DNA of 64,000 nt from Ancylobacter tetraedralis (GCF_014195655.1 NZ_JACICD010000001.1:410682-474681); one strand, 5' to 3'; shown: positions 1 through 7,719, numbered from the stretch's first letter. Numbers and translations are program-made. The notes: generated from the letters alone by a model not told the origin.

Positions 1-67
1 GCCTGTCAATGCACGGTTTTGCAGGCTGGTTATTGCCGTCGGCGCGCTCTCGGGTTAAAGAACGGCC

Positions 68-448
68 ATGAAAACGATTGATAGCTTCGAAGACCGCCGC
101 CAGAACTCCGCCGCTGCCAAGGCACGTCTGCTTGACCGCCTGAAGGCCCGGCCGAGCAAGGACGATCCGGCCGTCCTCGCCCGCATGGCCGAGCGCAAGG
201 CCGTGGAAGAGGCCCGCGAGGCGCGCCGCATCGCGCGCGCGGAAGCCGCCGCCGCCGCCGAGATCGCCGCCCGCGAGGCCGCTGCCGCCAAGGCCGCCGC
301 TGACGCGGCTGCCGAGATCGCCGCCCGCGAGGCAGCCATTGCTCACGCCGCTGCCGAGGCCGAGCGCGCCACTGCCGAGGCCGCCGCACAGAAGGCCAAG
401 CGCGACGAGCGCTACGCCGCGCGCAAGATGCGGGCCGGCGGGCGCTGA
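68..448 (+). CDS. DUF6481 family Ala/Arg/Glu-rich coiled-coil protein
   Basis: A 126-residue protein that I place in the DUF6481 family from its opening MKTIDSFEDRR and its composition. Residues 45-115 are an almost pure Ala/Glu/Arg/Lys helix, in which the unit AEIAAREAA occurs twice (about residues 63-71 and 81-89), encoded by nearly identical DNA at 256-281 and 311-336, so part of the helix looks like an internal duplication. No signal peptide and no membrane segment are visible. The function of the family is unknown; a soluble coiled coil is all the sequence supports. It is a lone gene, convergent with dcd 17 bases downstream. Confidence 0.75.
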   Translation: MKTIDSFEDRRQNSAAAKARLLDRLKARPSKDDPAVLARMAERKAVEEAREARRIARAEAAAAAEIAAREAAAAKAAADAAAEIAAREAAIAHAAAEAERATAEAAAQKAKRDERYAARKMRAGGR

Positions 449-464
449 GAGCGCACGCCCGCTC

Positions 465-1022
465 TCACTCGGCCGCGCGCTGGCCGGCGAATTGCCCGCC
501 ATAGCCGCGCTGCGGCACGCCCAGCGTCTGCTCGAGAATCAACTGGCACACCTTCATCCCGGTCCGCAGGCGGATGGGACGGGGACCCAGATTGATGATC
601 TCGAGCTGGATGCGACCCGTGGATCCGGCATGGATGGTGGGCGCGGTCAGATGGACGATGAGCCCGATTCGGGCCAGCGAACTCTTGCCCTCGACGCGCG
701 CGGCAAGCCGTGCGCCGGGATGCATGTCCACCCGCTCCAGCGTCCAGGCCAGTACCAGCCGGCCGGGATCGAGCACGAAGCCTTCCCCGCCGATCTCGAT
801 ATCGTCGGCCATTGAGGTGATGGCCTCGCGGAAGCTGTAGCCCGGCCGCGCCGGGTCGATCACCGGGTCGTCGCCCTCGGCCACGGGGCGGTAGAGCGTG
901 AGGCGGCTGTCGAGCCGTAGATCCACGCCATTCGGCGCGTAGAAATCCGCCGGCGGAACCGGATCGATGCTCAGCGCCCCGTCCTTGAGCGCGTCGAGAA
1001 TGTCGCGGTCGGTCAAGATCAA
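465..1022 (-). CDS. dcd: dCTP deaminase
   Basis: Converts dCTP to dUTP and ammonia, feeding dTTP synthesis. The family signature is plain: GKSSLARIGL (substrate loop), HLTAPTIHAG, then LEIINLGP, whose Glu is the catalytic residue of this fold, and RTGMKVCQL near the C-terminus. I chose the TTG at 1022-1020 as start because it gives the standard N-terminus M-ILTDRDILDAL, lies 10 bases after a perfect AGGAGG (cctcct at 1033-1038 on the + strand), and yields 185 residues, close to the 193 of E. coli Dcd. An in-frame ATG at 1109 would add 29 residues unlike the family. Divergent from the FMN reductase at 1270. Confidence 0.88.
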   Translation of the reverse strand: MILTDRDILDALKDGALSIDPVPPADFYAPNGVDLRLDSRLTLYRPVAEGDDPVIDPARPGYSFREAITSMADDIEIGGEGFVLDPGRLVLAWTLERVDMHPGARLAARVEGKSSLARIGLIVHLTAPTIHAGSTGRIQLEIINLGPRPIRLRTGMKVCQLILEQTLGVPQRGYGGQFAGQRAAE

Positions 1023-1269
1023 GGGCGACGGCCCTCCTGCTACGCAACGCCCCTCATCGGTAACACGCTTTGCCGCAATGCGAAACGGCGGATGCGGTCG
1101 GGGCCGCATGCAGCGCAGGATTGCAGGGCCGAGCAGGCGGGTTCAGCCATGCAGGGGAAAGATTGCAGGAATGCATGGCTTGGCGCTTGAGCGATGGGCG
1201 CGAACAGCCGAGATTTAGCGGGACGCGCAGCGCCCCCGGCGCGCGCCTGATGATCTGGAGTTTCGCGAC

Positions 1270-1839
1270 ATGACGACCCGCCCCAAGCTTCTCGGCATTT
1301 CCGGCAGCCTGCGCGCCGGCGCCAACAGCACGGCCGTGCTGTTGGCCCTGAAGGCCGCGCTCGCGCCCAAGGCCGATCTTGACGTTTTCACGCTCAACGA
1401 CGTGCCGCTGTATAATCAGGATGAGGACACGCAGACCCCGCCGGCGGGCGCGGCGGCGTTGCGCGCGGCCATCGCGGCGGCGGATGGCGTCATCTTCACC
1501 TCGCCGGAATATAATTACGGCACATCCGGCGCGCTGAAGAACGCCATCGACTGGGGTTCGCGCCCCTATGCCAAGGGCGCGCTGCGCGGCAAGCCGGTGC
1601 TGGTCGTCACCTCCTCGCCCGGCTCCACCGGCGGCATCCGCGCGCAGGCGCAGGTGCGTGAATCGCTCTCCGCCGCCGGCGGGCGCGTAATCGACTATCC
1701 GCACCTCGCCATTCCCGGCGTCGCCGACAAGATCAAGGATGGCGTGTTCGTCGACGAGAAGACCGCCGGCTTCCTGCTCGGCGGCGTCGACGCGCTGCTG
1801 GCGGAAATCCACCTACTCGCACGGCACAAGGCGGGCTGA
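1270..1839 (+). CDS. NADPH-dependent FMN reductase (flavodoxin-like fold)
   Basis: A 189-residue flavin reductase of the FMN_red/ChrR type. It has the phosphate-binding loop GISGSLRAGANSTAV near the N-terminus and TSPEYNYGTSGALKNAIDW around residues 75-95, the two FMN-contacting segments of the family. Proteins of this group move electrons from NAD(P)H through FMN to quinones, azo compounds or metal ions; the substrate here cannot be read from sequence. It is monocistronic and separated from dcd by about 250 bases that must hold both promoters. Confidence 0.85.
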   Translation: MTTRPKLLGISGSLRAGANSTAVLLALKAALAPKADLDVFTLNDVPLYNQDEDTQTPPAGAAALRAAIAAADGVIFTSPEYNYGTSGALKNAIDWGSRPYAKGALRGKPVLVVTSSPGSTGGIRAQAQVRESLSAAGGRVIDYPHLAIPGVADKIKDGVFVDEKTAGFLLGGVDALLAEIHLLARHKAG

Positions 1840-2009
1840 GGCCGGCGCGCGGCGGGCGCTTGCCCCCGCGGGCCTCGCGAGACGCAGGACGGGTCGGTCC
1901 GTGTGGGCCGTCCAGTCCTGCGCGCAGTTTCCATGCTGCGCGGAGAGACCCTTTCCCGGTGCCCGATCCCGAACGGGTGCGGCGCGGCGGGCGGGTTCGC
2001 GCGCCGCGT

Positions 2010-2507
2010 TCAATCGCCGATCTGGCGGTCGCCGGGCTGCTCTGGGGCGATGGGGGTGAACAGGCTGCGGTCGGGCTTGAGGTCGAGCAGCGGCGTGCCG
2101 TCGACGCAATCGAGCCCGCGAACCAGCAGCACGCCGTCCGGCTCCAGCCCGATGAGGCGCACGATGGCGGTGCCGATGGGGTTCGGCCGCACCGGTGCGC
2201 GCAGCGCGAAGGTGCCGTGAAGCGCGCCGTCATTGGCCGGGCTCTGCAGCACCAGATCGCGGCGCGAGAGGTGCATCCAGTAGAGCACTTCCAGACGTTC
2301 GTAGGCCTCGATACCGGCCAGCGCCGCGTGCCACGGCGCGAACAGTTCGATGCGGCAGAGCGGCCCGTCCGGCCGACCGAGGCGCGGTGTCTCCAGCCGC
2401 GAGGTCCAGGGCGTGCGAAGGCGGCCGACGAAGACGAGCCCGGCATCGGTGGGCGGCGGCGGGTCGATCGCGACCTCGCCGGCGCGAATTTCGTTGAGGC
2501 GGACGAT
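2010..2507 (-). CDS. trmO: tRNA (t6A37) methyltransferase TrmO/TsaA, apparent ATC start
   Basis: TrmO methylates N6 of the threonylcarbamoyladenosine at position 37 of some tRNAs using SAM. The family motifs are present: VGRLRTPW, IELFAPW, LEVLYWMHLSRRD, RSPVRPNPIG-like APVRPNPIGTAIVRL, and GLDCVDGTPLLDLKPD. The homologous N-terminus (VRLNEIRAGEVAIDPP) extends well past the first ATG (2288), but no ATG, GTG or TTG lies in frame before the upstream stop. The codon where relatives have ATG is ATC (2507-2505), preceded five bases earlier by GGAGG that overlaps the molbindin stop (TGAGGAGG). From ATC the protein has 165 residues, the usual length. Either a rare start codon or a base error. Third gene of the operon with the SUOX-fold protein and mop. 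Confidence 0.8.
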   Translation of the reverse strand: MVRLNEIRAGEVAIDPPPPTDAGLVFVGRLRTPWTSRLETPRLGRPDGPLCRIELFAPWHAALAGIEAYERLEVLYWMHLSRRDLVLQSPANDGALHGTFALRAPVRPNPIGTAIVRLIGLEPDGVLLVRGLDCVDGTPLLDLKPDRSLFTPIAPEQPGDRQIGD

Positions 2508-2517
2508 GGCGCCCTCC

Positions 2518-2727
2518 TCAGTCGACCGCGATGATGACGTCGGACGCCTTCACCACGGCATAGGCTTTGCCGCCCTCCTTCAGCCCCAGCTCTTCCGCCG
2601 CCTCGTTGGTGATGGAGGAGGTGATCACCTGCCCGCCGGCCACCTCGAGGCGCACATGGGTCGTGGTGGCACCCTTGATGACCGCGAGGACGGTGCCGGG
2701 AATGACATTGCGAGCGCTGAGCTTCAT
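2518..2727 (-). CDS. mop: Molbindin (single Mop/TOBE domain molybdate-binding protein)
   Basis: A 69-residue protein that is one Mop (TOBE) domain: MKLSARNVIPGTV, VIKGATTTHVRLEV, then VITSSITNEAAEELGL and YAVVKASDVIIAVD, the classic molbindin pattern. Such proteins form hexamers that store or buffer molybdate in the cytoplasm. Its ATG overlaps the stop of the upstream SUOX-fold gene (ATGA, 2727-2724), so the two are translationally coupled, and trmO follows with its ribosome site built into this gene's stop. Confidence 0.92.
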   Translation of the reverse strand: MKLSARNVIPGTVLAVIKGATTTHVRLEVAGGQVITSSITNEAAEELGLKEGGKAYAVVKASDVIIAVD

Positions 2728-3239
2728 GGGGTTTTCTCCTTTGTGGGTGCGTCCAGCAGGCGGACGTCGATGCGTGCCACGTCGAGCACGTTGCGTGCGC
2801 CGCGGGCATCGCCGGGCACGATGAGGCGCGGGCTGCGTGCGGGCTCGATCGGCACGCCGTCGCGGGCATAGGCCAGGAGGACCGGCGTGTTGCCGAGGTC
2901 CGGCGCCAGCTCGCCGGCGGACAAGACGAGCGTGTAGCCATCGCCCGCCGTGACGATGACGAGGGTGCGCAGCAGCGCGCCATGCGCCGCAGGATCGATG
3001 AGGCCGTTGGTGGTCAGGATATCCCACAGCCTCGCGCCGGTGTAGCGCCCGGTTTCCTCGCCCTTGGAGGTGCGAAACGCGACGTCGCGCGTCTGCGGCT
3101 CCAGGGCGCGCAGCGTATCGAGGCGTAGATCCCGCGTGGCACCGGGGGCCGCCAGAACCACGGGGTCGCGCGCGAAGGCGTCCCCCGACAGGAGCGCAGC
3201 TGCCACGAAAAGCGCGATGCGAAGAAGGGAGAGCGCCAT
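2724..3239 (-). CDS. Exported molybdopterin-oxidoreductase-like (SUOX-fold) protein without cysteine
   Basis: A 171-residue exported protein. Residues 1-22 form a signal peptide (MALSLLRIALFVAAALLSG, cut near DAFA-RD). The mature part matches the small stand-alone version of the sulfite-oxidase molybdopterin-binding fold: YTGARLWDIL, VIVTAGDGYTLVLSAGEL, and a C-terminal RLIVPGD. I see no cysteine anywhere, so the cysteine that binds molybdenum in catalytic members is missing and enzyme activity is doubtful. I chose the ATG at 3239, which starts right at the signal peptide. The operon with molbindin suggests a link to molybdate. Confidence 0.75.
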   Translation of the reverse strand: MALSLLRIALFVAAALLSGDAFARDPVVLAAPGATRDLRLDTLRALEPQTRDVAFRTSKGEETGRYTGARLWDILTTNGLIDPAAHGALLRTLVIVTAGDGYTLVLSAGELAPDLGNTPVLLAYARDGVPIEPARSPRLIVPGDARGARNVLDVARIDVRLLDAPTKEKTP

Positions 3240-3346
3240 GAGTCCGTACCAAGATATATCCGGTGGAATACATGATTGGGTGTCCGGCGGCAATGGACAG
3301 GAACGGCAGGGGGCAGAACATAAATCCTAATCTAGGAAAATAGTCC

Positions 3347-3375
3347 TTGACAGCGTAACGCTGGCCGGGTAGCTT
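3347..3375 (+). promoter_or_regulatory. Sigma-70-type promoter ahead of the gene transfer agent
   Basis: A perfect TTGACA (3347-3352) is followed after exactly 17 bases by TAGCTT (3370-3375), which keeps the TA...T of a -10 box. Transcription would start near 3382. This is the best promoter-like sequence around the left end of the GTA cluster. Confidence 0.55.
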
Positions 3376-3382
3376 CAGGTCA

Positions 3383-3501
3383 TGCTCCACAGTTGCGTCG
3401 GCGGGGCGGGTTGCTGACCCGTCAGGTTGCGCGGGCAATGGGCGGCCGGAGCAGGGCGCCCCGATCTTCTTTCGACAGCCGGCCGTTGGGCCGGCTTTTT
3501 T
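3383..3501 (+). ncRNA. Candidate small RNA or attenuated leader upstream of GTA gp1
   Basis: The segment between the promoter at 3347 and the intrinsic terminator at 3477-3501 would give a GC-rich RNA of about 120 nt. It does not match SRP RNA (no GGAAG-AGCA loop), tmRNA or a tRNA. A reading frame continuous with gp1 can be opened at 3393, so it could instead be a leader whose terminator must be read through to express gp1 (start 3531). Inference from promoter and terminator only. Confidence 0.4.
3477..3501 (+). terminator. Intrinsic terminator before GTA gp1
   Basis: AGCCGGCC (3477-3484), loop GTTG, GGCCGGCT (3489-3496), then a run of six T (3496-3501). A textbook factor-independent terminator, only 30 bases upstream of the gp1 start. 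Confidence 0.85.
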
Positions 3502-3530
3502 ATTGGCTTGCAGCGTGCGGCGGGGGTGGC

Positions 3531-4085
3531 ATGGCTCAGGATGAACCGGCCATCTCGCCGGCGGAGCTCAGCGAGGCGCGGCGTCTCTATGAAGAGACCG
3601 ACGCACCGGTGGCGGAGATTGCAAAGCTGCTCGGCGTCACCGGGCCGGGTGTCTATCGCCAGGCGAGCCGGCGCGGCTGGAAGCGCCGGAGGCCCGCGCG
3701 GGCGACGGCCGTTCCGCCCGCCCGTCCGGCCCCGCGCTCGCCCGCCGCCGCGGCGGGGCGCACGGCTCGCACCGGCCGCCGCCGGGCCGTGCCGCGCGGC
3801 CAGCTGATCACCCGGCTGGTCAAGCGGATCGAGAAGGAGATCGCCGCCGTGGAGCGGCTGATCGCCCGGGTGGGCCGCGAGCGTCCCTCGGACGGCGTGG
3901 CCGAGACCGAGCGGGCGGCCCGCACCCTTGCCATTCTCGTGCGTTCGTTGCGCGAACTCGCGGCGCTGGAACGCGCCGAACCTGAGGGAGACGAGGATGA
4001 CGCCGAGCTGCGCGATGCCGACGCCTTCCGACGCGAGCTTGGCGAAACACTTGAGCGCGTGCTGGCAGCAGGGAAGCCTGCCTGA
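3531..4085 (+). CDS. GTA gp1: small terminase subunit
   Basis: First structural gene of the RcGTA-like cluster. The N-terminal 45 residues form a helix-turn-helix (ELSEARRLYEETDAPVAEIAKLLG, then GVTGPGVYRQASRRGW), the DNA-binding part of TerS in RcGTA-type elements. Then come a Pro/Ala/Arg-rich linker (about 50-90) and a C-terminal helical region (RLVKRIEKEIAAVERLI) suited to oligomerisation. The ATG at 3531 opens MAQDEPAISPAEL. The end overlaps the large terminase gene by about 89 bases in another frame. Confidence 0.8.
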   Translation: MAQDEPAISPAELSEARRLYEETDAPVAEIAKLLGVTGPGVYRQASRRGWKRRRPARATAVPPARPAPRSPAAAAGRTARTGRRRAVPRGQLITRLVKRIEKEIAAVERLIARVGRERPSDGVAETERAARTLAILVRSLRELAALERAEPEGDEDDAELRDADAFRRELGETLERVLAAGKPA

Positions 4086-5373
4086 TCTGCTCGCCGCACT
4101 GGAGGCCGACACGGCGGAATGGCTGCTGCACCACTGGCCGCTGATCGGCCGGCCGGCGCAGCATCCCCCCGGCGCGGCGCAGGGTGGCGGCGACTGGCTC
4201 ACCTGGCTGGTGCTGGGCGGGCGCGGCGCCGGCAAGACCCGGGCCGGTTCCGAATGGGTGCGCGCGCTCGCGCTGGGATTGGGCGGCCCGCTGATGGGCC
4301 CGCCGGCCGGGCGCATCGCCCTGGTGGCGGAGAGCCTCGCGGATCTGCGCGAGGTGATGGTGGAAGGGGTGTCGGGCATCCTCGCCGTGCACCCGCGCCG
4401 CGAGCGTCCCAACTGGGAGCCGACGCGCCGGCGCCTGGAATGGCCGAACGGCGCGGTGGCGCAGGGCTTTTCCGCCGATGATCCCGAGAGCCTGCGCGGC
4501 CCCCAGTTCGATGCCGCCTGGTGCGACGAACTGGCCAAGTGGCGCTATGCGCAATCGACCTTCGACATGCTGCAATTCGGCCTGCGCCTCGGCCGGCGCC
4601 CGCGCCAGATGGTGACGACCACGCCCCGGCCGACCAGCCTGATCCGCGCCCTGCTGGCGGATCCGCGCACGGCGGTGACGCGGATGGGCACGGCGGAAAA
4701 CGCCGCCCATCTCGCGCCGACCTTTCTCGAAACCGTGGTCGGCCGCTATGCCGGCACGCGGCTGGGCCGGCAGGAACTGGACGGCGAACTGATCGAGGAC
4801 CGCGACGACGCCTTGTGGAATCGCGCGGCGATCGAGGCTGCGCGGGTCGCCGTGGCACCGCCGCTGGTCCGGCTGGTGGTGGCGGTCGATCCGCCGGCCT
4901 CGGCGCAGCGCCATGCCGATGCCTGCGGCATCGTCGCCGCCGGGATCGACCGCGACGGCCTCGTGCATGTGCTGGCCGACGAGAGCGCGCAGGGGCTGAC
5001 GCCGAACGGCTGGGGCGGAAGGGCGATCGGCCTGTTCCACCGGCTGGAGGCGGATCGGGTGGTGGTCGAGGTCAATCAGGGCGGGGACATGGTGCGGACC
5101 ATTCTGGCGGGCATCGATCCCGCCGTGCCGGTCACGGAAGTGCGCGCCACGCGGGGAAAATGGCTGCGCGCCGAGCCGGTAGCCGCGCTCTATGAGCAGG
5201 GCCGCGTGCGCCATGCCGGGGCCTTCCCGGCACTGGAGGACGAGATGTGCGATTTCGGCCCCGAGGGCCTGACCAGCGGCCGCTCGCCCGACCGGCTCGA
5301 CGCCCTGGTCTGGGCCATCACCGCCCTGGCGCTCGGCCCGCGCGAGGCCGCGCCGCGGGTGCGGCGGATCTAG
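3997..5373 (+). CDS. GTA gp2: large terminase (DNA-packaging ATPase/nuclease)
   Basis: Packages host DNA into GTA heads and cuts it. Walker A is VLGGRGAGKTRAGSEW (about residue 70), Walker B is FDAAWCDELAKW, and the C-terminal RNase-H-like nuclease opens with VVAVDPPAS. About 458 residues, normal for the GTA large subunit. I chose the ATG at 3997 because GAGGGAGACGAGG lies just before it; the ATG at 4015 is an alternative. In both cases translation starts inside gp1. About 205 bases of non-coding DNA follow before the portal gene, unlike the tight packing further on. Confidence 0.9.
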   Translation: MTPSCAMPTPSDASLAKHLSACWQQGSLPDLLAALEADTAEWLLHHWPLIGRPAQHPPGAAQGGGDWLTWLVLGGRGAGKTRAGSEWVRALALGLGGPLMGPPAGRIALVAESLADLREVMVEGVSGILAVHPRRERPNWEPTRRRLEWPNGAVAQGFSADDPESLRGPQFDAAWCDELAKWRYAQSTFDMLQFGLRLGRRPRQMVTTTPRPTSLIRALLADPRTAVTRMGTAENAAHLAPTFLETVVGRYAGTRLGRQELDGELIEDRDDALWNRAAIEAARVAVAPPLVRLVVAVDPPASAQRHADACGIVAAGIDRDGLVHVLADESAQGLTPNGWGGRAIGLFHRLEADRVVVEVNQGGDMVRTILAGIDPAVPVTEVRATRGKWLRAEPVAALYEQGRVRHAGAFPALEDEMCDFGPEGLTSGRSPDRLDALVWAITALALGPREAAPRVRRI

Positions 5374-5578
5374 CACGACCGCGCCGCCGTCCTCCCGCAG
5401 GACGTCGTGATGGCCGGGCTTCCCGGCTCCCATACCTTTCCATCGCGTTCTGGCAGCGGCGGGATCGCGGGACGGCGCCGCGCGGCGGACGGTTCCGGCG
5501 CGCGCTTCGCTTGGCCGGGACGACGGCGGGACAGCCGCTGCCGGCATGACAGCCTTCTTCGAATTCAGGAGCCCGTTC
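5374..5578 (+). other. Spacer between large terminase and portal
   Basis: About 205 bases without a convincing gene. It contains facing copies of a GGCCGGG/CCCGGC-type motif (ATGGCCGGGCTTCCCGGC near 5410 and TTGGCCGGGACGACGG near 5511), like the extragenic palindromic sequence common in Hyphomicrobiales. An in-frame ATG at 5546 could extend the portal by 11 residues. Confidence 0.4.
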
Positions 5579-6745
5579 ATGAAGCTCTTCTCCTTCCGGC
5601 GCCCGGTGGTTCCGCCGGAGGCCAAGGCCTCGCGCACGCAGTCGCTTGTCGCGCTCATCGGCGGGCACCGGCCGCAATGGACACCGCGCGACTATGCGGC
5701 GCTGGCGCGCGAGGGCTACCAGCGCAACGCCGTGGCGCATCGTTGCGTGCGGCTGGTCGCCGAGGCGGTGGGGCAGGTGAGCTTCACCCTGCTGGAGGGT
5801 GGGCGCGAAATCACCGCCCATCCGCTGACCGATCTCCTCGCTCGTCCCAATGCGCGCCTTTCCGGCGCCGGCCTCATGGAGGCGCTGGCGGCGCATCTGA
5901 TGATCGCCGGCAATGCCTATGTCGAGGCGGTAGCGCTCGGCGGCGAGCTGCGCGAGCTGCACGTGCTGCGCCCCGACCGCATGCGCGTCGTGCCGGGCGT
6001 GGATGGCTGGGCGGAGGCCTACGAATACAGCGTCGGCGGGCGCTCGGTGCGTTTCGTGCAGGACGGGGCGGGGGCTGGCGGTATCGCGCCGATCCTGCAT
6101 GTGGCGCTGTTCAACCCGCTCGACGACCATTACGGCGCCCCGCCGCTGGAGGCGGCGCAGGTGGCGCTGGACCTGCACAATGCCGCCGGCGCCTGGAACA
6201 AGGCGCTGCTGGACAACGCGGCCCGCCCCTCCGGGGCGCTGGTCTATGGTGGGGCGGGCAACCTCTCCGACGAGCAGTTCGAGCGGCTGAAGGAAGAGCT
6301 GGAGGCGAATTTCTCCGGCCCCGCCAATGCCGGCCGCCCGCTTCTGCTCGATGGCGGGCTCGACTGGCGCCCGCTCTCGCTCTCGCCGAAGGACATGGAC
6401 TTCCTGGAGGCCAAGAACGCCGCGGCGCGCGAGATCGCGCTCGCCTTCGGCGTGCCGCCGATGATGCTGGGCATCCCCGGGGACGCCACCTACGCCAATT
6501 ATGCCGAGGCCAGCCGCGTGCTGTGGCGCCAGACCGTGCTGCCGCTGGCGCGCCGGCTGGGCCAGGAACTGGCGGCATGGCTGGCGCCGGCCTATGGCGC
6601 CGCCCCGCTGGCCCTCGAGCCCGACCTCGATGCGATCGAGGCGCTGGGCGCGGAACGCGAGGCGCTGTGGCGGCGGGTGAACGAGGCCACCTTCCTCACC
6701 GAGGACGAGAAGCGCCGCGCGGTGGGCTATGGCGCGCGCGAGTAG
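5579..6745 (+). CDS. GTA gp3: portal protein
   Basis: A phage portal protein of the HK97/RcGTA family, 388 residues. It forms the dodecameric ring at the head vertex through which DNA enters and leaves. Recognisable stretches are AVAHRCVRLVAEAVGQ, HPLTDLLARPNARLSG, LMIAGNAYVEAVAL, DNAARPSGALVYGG and AFGVPPMMLGIPGDATYANYAEA. I use the ATG at 5579 (MKLFSFRRPV), the usual start of the family. Confidence 0.92.
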   Translation: MKLFSFRRPVVPPEAKASRTQSLVALIGGHRPQWTPRDYAALAREGYQRNAVAHRCVRLVAEAVGQVSFTLLEGGREITAHPLTDLLARPNARLSGAGLMEALAAHLMIAGNAYVEAVALGGELRELHVLRPDRMRVVPGVDGWAEAYEYSVGGRSVRFVQDGAGAGGIAPILHVALFNPLDDHYGAPPLEAAQVALDLHNAAGAWNKALLDNAARPSGALVYGGAGNLSDEQFERLKEELEANFSGPANAGRPLLLDGGLDWRPLSLSPKDMDFLEAKNAAAREIALAFGVPPMMLGIPGDATYANYAEASRVLWRQTVLPLARRLGQELAAWLAPAYGAAPLALEPDLDAIEALGAEREALWRRVNEATFLTEDEKRRAVGYGARE

Positions 6746-6770
6746 CGCCCCGCCGCGAAGGGACACGCCC

Positions 6771-6959
6771 ATGCAGACCCTGATCGAGGCCTTCGCGGCC
6801 AAGGCGGACCTCGCCCATCTCGCCTTGCTGATGTGGGCGCTCGGCGCCTCCGCGCTGGCCATGGCGGCGATGCGCGAACTCTCCCGCGCGGTGCGGCGCT
6901 TCGACGATTTCGTGCGCGAGATCGCGCGCTTCAACGCCCTGTTCGGAGACGAGAAATGA
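6771..6959 (+). CDS. Small membrane protein in the gp3.5 position
   Basis: A 62-residue protein with one likely membrane helix (HLALLMWALGASALAMAAM, residues 14-32) and a charged C-terminal helix (RELSRAVRRFDDFVREI). It is preceded by GAAGGGA and ends in an ATGA overlap with the next gene. RcGTA has a small ORF (gp3.5) between portal and protease; this matches by place and size, but I see no sequence signature that proves equivalence. Confidence 0.6.
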   Translation: MQTLIEAFAAKADLAHLALLMWALGASALAMAAMRELSRAVRRFDDFVREIARFNALFGDEK

Positions 6960-7126
6960 CATCGATGCCGCGCATCCGGGCTTTCCTGCCCAATCGTCCG
7001 CAACTGCCCGCGCCGAGCCGAGCCGGCGACGCGCCGCAGGTATTCCGCCAGTTCGGCCGCACGCTCGGCAAGCTGGAGCGCGCCGCCGCCACCCGCCGGC
7101 CCAAGGGCGAAGGGGAGGGCGCATGA
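6956..7126 (+). CDS. Small basic protein of the GTA cluster
   Basis: 56 residues (MTSMPRIRAFLPNRPQLP...), basic and proline-rich at the start with a short helix (FGRTLGKLERAAA). Its ATG overlaps the stop of the preceding gene and its stop overlaps the prohead protease start (ATGA at both ends). Unrecognised. The coupling on both sides argues that it is translated. Confidence 0.5.
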   Translation: MTSMPRIRAFLPNRPQLPAPSRAGDAPQVFRQFGRTLGKLERAAATRRPKGEGEGA

Positions 7127-7719
7127 TCGGCTCCGCACGCCTTGCGGGAGAGGGTGCCCTCCCGCCTTTGCAGACCAAGGCCCTTGCCGGCCGGCTGGCG
7201 CAGGTCGAGCCCGATGGCAGCTTCGAGGGCTATGCCGCCCTGTTCGGCCGCGTCGATCTCGGCCGCGACCTGATCCTGCCCGGAGCCTTCGCCCGCTCGC
7301 TGGCCGAGCGCGGCACCTCCGGCGTGCGCATGCTGTTCCAGCATGATCCGGCCGAGCCGATCGGCACCTGGATTTCCATGCGCGAGGATGGCGTGGGCCT
7401 CTATGTGCGCGGCCGCCTCACGCTCGATGTGGCCCGCGCCCGCGAGGTGCTGGCGTTGATGCGGGCGGGGGCGGTGGACGGGCTGTCCATCGGCTTCCGC
7501 GCGGTGGAGGGGCGCACCGACCCGCGCTCGCGGGTGCGCCGCCTCGCCCGGATCGACCTTTGGGAGGTGTCGGTCGTCACCTTTCCCATGCAGCCGGATG
7601 CGCGCATCGCCTCGGTCAAGCGCGGCGACGGGGGCCTCGGCCTCGGCCTTGCGGCCGCCATCCGCCGTGGCGCGCGTCGTCTGCGCACCCTGCCGGGGCT
7701 GAAGCCGCTGCCGGCCTGA
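7123..7719 (+). CDS. GTA gp4: HK97-family prohead protease
   Basis: Serine protease that trims the capsid protein during head maturation. The family landmarks are GYAALFGRVDLGRDLILPGAF near the N-terminus, the His in MLFQHDP, the Ser in VDGLSIGFRAVEG, and IDLWEVSVVTFPM. 198 residues. Starts with an ATGA overlap and lies directly before the capsid gene, the standard order. Confidence 0.92.
   Translation: MIGSARLAGEGALPPLQTKALAGRLAQVEPDGSFEGYAALFGRVDLGRDLILPGAFARSLAERGTSGVRMLFQHDPAEPIGTWISMREDGVGLYVRGRLTLDVARAREVLALMRAGAVDGLSIGFRAVEGRTDPRSRVRRLARIDLWEVSVVTFPMQPDARIASVKRGDGGLGLGLAAAIRRGARRLRTLPGLKPLPA

Noticed and set aside
3240-3290. ModE-type molybdate operator before the SUOX-fold/mop operon
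   Set aside because: Only one GATATATC-like half near 3250 is visible; no second half at a normal distance.
3383-3476. Signal recognition particle RNA (ffs) as identity of the small transcript
   Set aside because: A GTCAGG is present near 3420, but the required GGAAG and AGCAG loop partner is missing.
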